In this document: positions 6,306 through 8,430 of the stretch, one piece after another | Position numbering within the stretch: the first letter of the stretch is position 1 | Layout: each line of letters opens with the position of its first letter | Source of the DNA: Romboutsia sp. 13368 | GTDB taxonomy: Bacteria; Bacillota; Clostridia; Peptostreptococcales; Peptostreptococcaceae | DNA length: 8,430 nucleotides | Assembly: GCF_018336475.1 (NCBI RefSeq) | Contig: NZ_CP048741.1 | Span: forward strand, 203,079 to 211,508 | Direction of reading: 5' to 3' | Position numbers and translations under genes: made by a program | The notes under the pieces: model-generated | What the model was told of the DNA's origin: nothing | The model's database searches: none | Seen by the model: only the letters and a program-made list of their open reading frames with translations

Positions 6306-7616
6306 ATGTCAGTTATAGAATTAGTATATGCAAGAGAAGTATTAGACTCAAGAGGAAATCCAACAGTAGAAGTTGAAGTAGCATTAGAAAGTGGAGCAGT
6401 AGGAAGAGCTATAGTTCCATCAGGAGCTTCAACAGGAGCTTTCGAAGCTGTTGAATTAAGAGACGGTGACAAAGGAAGATACATAGGAAAAGGTGTAGAA
6501 AAAGCTGTTGCTAACGTAAATGAAATAATAGCTCCAGAATTAGAAGGAATGGATCCTTTTGATCAACCAACAATAGATGCATTAATGATAGAATTAGATG
6601 GAACTCACAACAAAGGTAAATTAGGAGCTAACGCAATACTTGGTGTTTCTATGGCTGTTGCTAGAGCTGCTGCTGAAGAATTAGGATTACCATTATTCCA
6701 ATACATAGGTGGAGTTAACGCTAAGCAATTACCAGTACCAATGATGAACATATTAAACGGTGGGGAGCATGCTGATAACAACGTTGACGTTCAAGAATTC
6801 ATGATATTACCAGTAGGAGCTAAGTCATTCAGAGAAGGATTAAGAATGGGTGCAGAAGTATTCCACTCATTAAAGAAAGTTCTTGGAGAAAGAGGATTAG
6901 CTTGTGGTGTAGGTGACGAAGGTGGATTCGCTCCAAACTTAGGATCAAACAGAGAAGCTTTAGAATTAATAGTTGAAGCTATAGAAAAAGCTGGATACAA
7001 GCCAGGAGATGACGTAAGACTAGGTCTTGACGTTGCTGCTACAGAAATGTACGATAAAGAAACTAAACTTTATGATTTAAAACACGAAGGTAAAAAATTA
7101 ACTGCTGAGCAAATGGTTGATTTATACGAAGAGTGGGTTAACAACTTCCCAATAGTAACAATAGAAGACGGATTAGATGAAGAAGATTGGGATGGATGGA
7201 AAATATTAACTGATAGATTAGGAAATAAAGTACAATTAGTTGGAGACGACTTATTCGTTACTAACACTGAAAGATTAGAAAGAGGAATAGAAGCAGGTGT
7301 TGCTAACTCTATATTAATAAAAGTTAACCAAATAGGTACAATAACTGAAACATTAGATGCTATAGAAATGGCTAAGAGAGCTGGATACACTGCAGTTATA
7401 TCTCATAGATCTGGAGAAACAGAAGATACAACTATAGCTGACTTAGCAGTAGCTGTAAACGCTGGACAAATAAAAACTGGTGCTCCATCAAGAACTGATA
7501 GAGTTGCTAAGTACAACCAATTATTAAGAATAGAAGAAATGGTTGGAGAACAAGCTAGATACTGTGGAATGAAATCTTTCTACAACTTAAAACAAGAATT
7601 AGTTTCTGTAAAATAA
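6306..7616 (+). CDS. eno: Enolase (phosphopyruvate hydratase)
   Basis: This 436-residue enzyme dehydrates 2-phosphoglycerate to phosphoenolpyruvate, the last step encoded here; in bacteria it can also associate with the RNA degradosome. The N-terminal block VLDSRGNPTVEVEV and the mobile loop SGASTGAFEA are intact. Catalytic E205 lies in VGDEGGFAPNL and catalytic base K339 in LIKVNQIGT. Magnesium ligands are D242 (LDVAAT), E287 (IEDGLDEEDW) and D314 (VGDDLF). The signature SHRSGETED and K390 (QIKTGAPSR) complete the site. AGGAG (6293-6297) is eight bases before ATG. Asn is AAC in about 18 of 21 codons, the strongest bias in the window, pointing to very high expression. The upstream promoter is unclear; read-through from gpmI is possible. 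Confidence 0.97.
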   Translation: MSVIELVYAREVLDSRGNPTVEVEVALESGAVGRAIVPSGASTGAFEAVELRDGDKGRYIGKGVEKAVANVNEIIAPELEGMDPFDQPTIDALMIELDGTHNKGKLGANAILGVSMAVARAAAEELGLPLFQYIGGVNAKQLPVPMMNILNGGEHADNNVDVQEFMILPVGAKSFREGLRMGAEVFHSLKKVLGERGLACGVGDEGGFAPNLGSNREALELIVEAIEKAGYKPGDDVRLGLDVAATEMYDKETKLYDLKHEGKKLTAEQMVDLYEEWVNNFPIVTIEDGLDEEDWDGWKILTDRLGNKVQLVGDDLFVTNTERLERGIEAGVANSILIKVNQIGTITETLDAIEMAKRAGYTAVISHRSGETEDTTIADLAVAVNAGQIKTGAPSRTDRVAKYNQLLRIEEMVGEQARYCGMKSFYNLKQELVSVK

Positions 7617-7620
7617 ATAT

Positions 7621-7652
7621 AAAAGAGCCTTGAAGAAATTCAAGGCTCTTTT
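7621..7652 (+). terminator. Strong, probably bidirectional terminator after eno
   Basis: The arms 7621-7634 and 7639-7652 pair perfectly over 14 positions around a GAAA tetraloop (7635-7638). The stem core is GAGCCTTGAA, the right arm ends in TTTT and the left arm begins with AAAA, so it can work on either strand. It starts four bases after the eno stop and closes the glycolytic cluster. Confidence 0.9.
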
Positions 7653-7709
7653 AAAGTAGACACAAGCAAAAAGACCTGTAAAATTCTACTTTAAGGGGTG
7701 ATTTTTTGC
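7651..7709 (+). other. Possible pseudoknot-forming element in the eno-secG spacer
   Basis: TTAAAGTAGA (7651-7660) is complementary to TCTACTTTAA (7685-7694), a ten-pair stem around 24 bases. Within that loop GCAAAAA (7666-7672) is complementary to TTTTTGC (7703-7709) downstream, so an H-type pseudoknot can be drawn. The base run AAGGGGTGAT (7693-7702) joining the two helices looks like a Shine-Dalgarno sequence. No known RNA family is recognised. A remnant of an inverted-repeat mobile end or chance are alternatives. Confidence 0.3.
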
Positions 7710-7752
7710 AAAAATGCAGAGTAAAATAATGGTTAATTTTAGGCTACGTGCC

Positions 7753-7781
7753 TTGAATTGACTAGATTAGTGTGATATATT
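7753..7781 (+). promoter_or_regulatory. Extended -10 promoter of secG
   Basis: TTGAAT (7753-7758) and TATATT (7776-7781, 5 of 6) are separated by exactly 17 bases, and TGA at 7773-7775 supplies the TGn extended -10 motif. Transcription from about 7788 would give a leader of some 38 bases to the secG ATG. The strong terminator of eno upstream fits a separate promoter here. Confidence 0.65.
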
Positions 7782-7825
7782 AAAGTATAAAGTATTTTAT
7801 AAACTAAAGAGTAGGAGGTGGACAT

Positions 7826-8053
7826 ATGAACATAAGTACTATACTAATGGGAGTACAATCAGTACTAGCAGTAGTTCTTATATTAAGTATAATGCCACAA
7901 GATACAAAGAGTGCAGTTCCTTCACAATATGGTGGAGAAGGAAACCAAAGCTACTTCAAACCAAAAGGAAAAGAAGCTTTCCTTGGAAGAGTAACAAAAA
8001 TAGCTGCAGTATTATTCTTTATAAATGCAATAGCTATGCTTTTAGTTAAATAA
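7826..8053 (+). CDS. secG: Protein translocase subunit SecG
   Basis: This 75-residue membrane protein has the size and layout of SecG, the small subunit that assists SecYE and SecA in protein export. A first membrane segment covers about residues 3-23, a polar loop follows beginning with the family-like motif MPQDTKSAV (23-31) and containing Gly and Lys residues, and a second membrane segment covers about 54-74 (AAVLFFINAIAMLLV). The loop motif corresponds to LQSSKSAG in B. subtilis SecG. AGGAGG (7813-7818) is seven bases before ATG. It has its own promoter and terminator, so it looks monocistronic. Position between eno and a probable rnr matches the common clostridial order. Confidence 0.9.
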   Translation: MNISTILMGVQSVLAVVLILSIMPQDTKSAVPSQYGGEGNQSYFKPKGKEAFLGRVTKIAAVLFFINAIAMLLVK

Positions 8054-8106
8054 TTGGCCATTATTTAATTTATAAAATTTTAAGAATTAAATTTAATTTT
8101 TAAAAG

Positions 8107-8140
8107 AACAACCATGTATATACATGGTTGTTTTATTTTT
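8107..8140 (+). terminator. Intrinsic terminator after secG
   Basis: Bases 8107-8132 form a perfect 26-base palindrome; AACAACCATG pairs with CATGGTTGTT around a TATATA centre. TTTT, one A and five more T follow to 8140. It closes secG and separates it from the next gene. Confidence 0.85.
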
Positions 8141-8162
8141 ACAAATTTACATAAGTGTAAAA

Positions 8163-8191
8163 TTTACCAAATAAATTTATTGGTGTATAAT
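8163..8191 (+). promoter_or_regulatory. Promoter with an internal dyad, upstream of the gene at 8406
   Basis: TTTACC (8163-8168, 4 of 6) and an exact TATAAT (8186-8191) are 17 bases apart. The space between is almost filled by a dyad: ACCAA (8166-8170), one unpaired A, the self-complementary TAAATTTA (8172-8179) and TTGGT (8180-8184). A repressor bound there would cover the promoter. It matches none of the operators I know (not cre, Rex or CggR type). Start near 8198 would give a leader of about 208 bases. Confidence 0.45.
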
Positions 8192-8405
8192 GATTAAAAG
8201 GTACGAATAATATATTAATAAGAAATAATTAATATTATATAAAATAACTTAAATTCAAACTATAAAGCTTGAAATATATATCTAAATTTAATTATTAAAA
8301 TGTTACTTAAATTAAATATTTCATATACTATAGTAACATCAAAATATTAGATTATATAAAAATCAAGTAAATAGAATTTTATCATAATAAATAGGAGGTT
8401 AACAA
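8192..8405 (+). other. Long AT-rich untranslated leader before the gene at 8406
   Basis: With the secG terminator and the promoter just described, this completes a 352-base stretch (8054-8405) without a gene. No open frame with a ribosome binding site is seen. Structures visible are ATATTAAT (8212-8219) with ATTAATAT (8228-8235), eight pairs, and ATGTTACT (8300-8307) with AGTAACAT (8332-8339), eight pairs across 24 bases. Neither matches a riboswitch I recognise. Confidence 0.4.
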
Positions 8406-8430
8406 ATGTTACCTGGACTTAAAGAAAATT
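8406..8430 (+). CDS. rnr: Start of a gene cut by the window edge, probably ribonuclease R
   Basis: ATG at 8406 follows a consensus AGGAGG (8393-8398) by seven bases and opens a frame reading MLPGLKEN to the window edge. The eight residues are too few to identify the protein. The name rests on gene order: in many clostridia secG is followed by rnr and then smpB, and RNase R there has a short N-terminus of this style before a winged-helix domain. The coding start itself is well supported; the product is an inference. Confidence 0.55.

Noticed and set aside
7651..7694. The TTAAAGTAGA / TCTACTTTAA inverted repeat as ends of an insertion sequence or miniature mobile element.
   Set aside because: Only 24 bases lie between the arms, no target duplication or transposase remnant is visible, and the left arm overlaps the eno terminator. 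Kept only as an alternative explanation.
7685..7707. T-run 7702-7707 as a second terminator behind the 7651-7694 stem.
   Set aside because: Seven bases separate the stem from the T-run and the loop is 24 bases, which is poor geometry for intrinsic termination; the eno terminator just upstream already suffices.

Overview
The window is a low-GC Firmicute central glycolysis locus. Ile is mostly ATA, Arg almost always AGA, Leu mostly TTA. Together with the gene order (end of rpoN, cggR, gapA, pgk, tpiA, gpmI, eno, secG, start of a probable rnr), this suggests the Peptostreptococcaceae (Clostridioides / Paraclostridium / Romboutsia type). That assignment comes from codon use and remembered gene order, not from a database search. 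All genes are on the + strand.

Layout. Bases 1-174 are the C-terminus of sigma-54 (rpoN) with its RpoN box. A sigma-A-type promoter (219-247) followed by a CggR-like operator (261-296) lies in front of cggR (321-1340), the repressor of the glycolytic genes. gapA (1411-2418) follows and ends in a clear intrinsic terminator (2427-2470). pgk (2556-3755) has its own AT-rich upstream region. A 172-base gap with two hairpins precedes tpiA (3928-4671), which is tightly followed by gpmI (4684-6210; 12 bases apart). eno (6306-7616) ends in a strong, symmetrical terminator with a GAAA loop (7621-7652). An unexplained spacer of about 100 bases comes before a good extended -10 promoter and secG (7826-8053), which has its own palindromic terminator (8107-8140). 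An AT-rich stretch then holds a promoter containing a dyad and a leader of about 200 bases, before a start codon at 8406 that is probably rnr.

How it works together. gapA, pgk, tpiA, gpmI and eno encode consecutive lower-glycolysis steps from triose phosphates to phosphoenolpyruvate. By analogy with Bacillus subtilis, CggR bound just downstream of the cggR start site would block transcription until fructose-1,6-bisphosphate accumulates. The gapA terminator and the separate upstream elements of pgk and tpiA suggest that gapA, pgk, tpiA-gpmI and eno can be expressed at different levels. Codon choice supports this: gapA, pgk and especially eno favour AAC for Asn, while cggR and tpiA use almost only AAT. 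secG (Sec translocase) and the probable rnr (RNase R) are separate transcription units.

No mobile element, CRISPR array, rRNA, tRNA or previously undescribed multi-gene system is visible. The points worth a second look are all in the intergenic RNA and regulatory regions.
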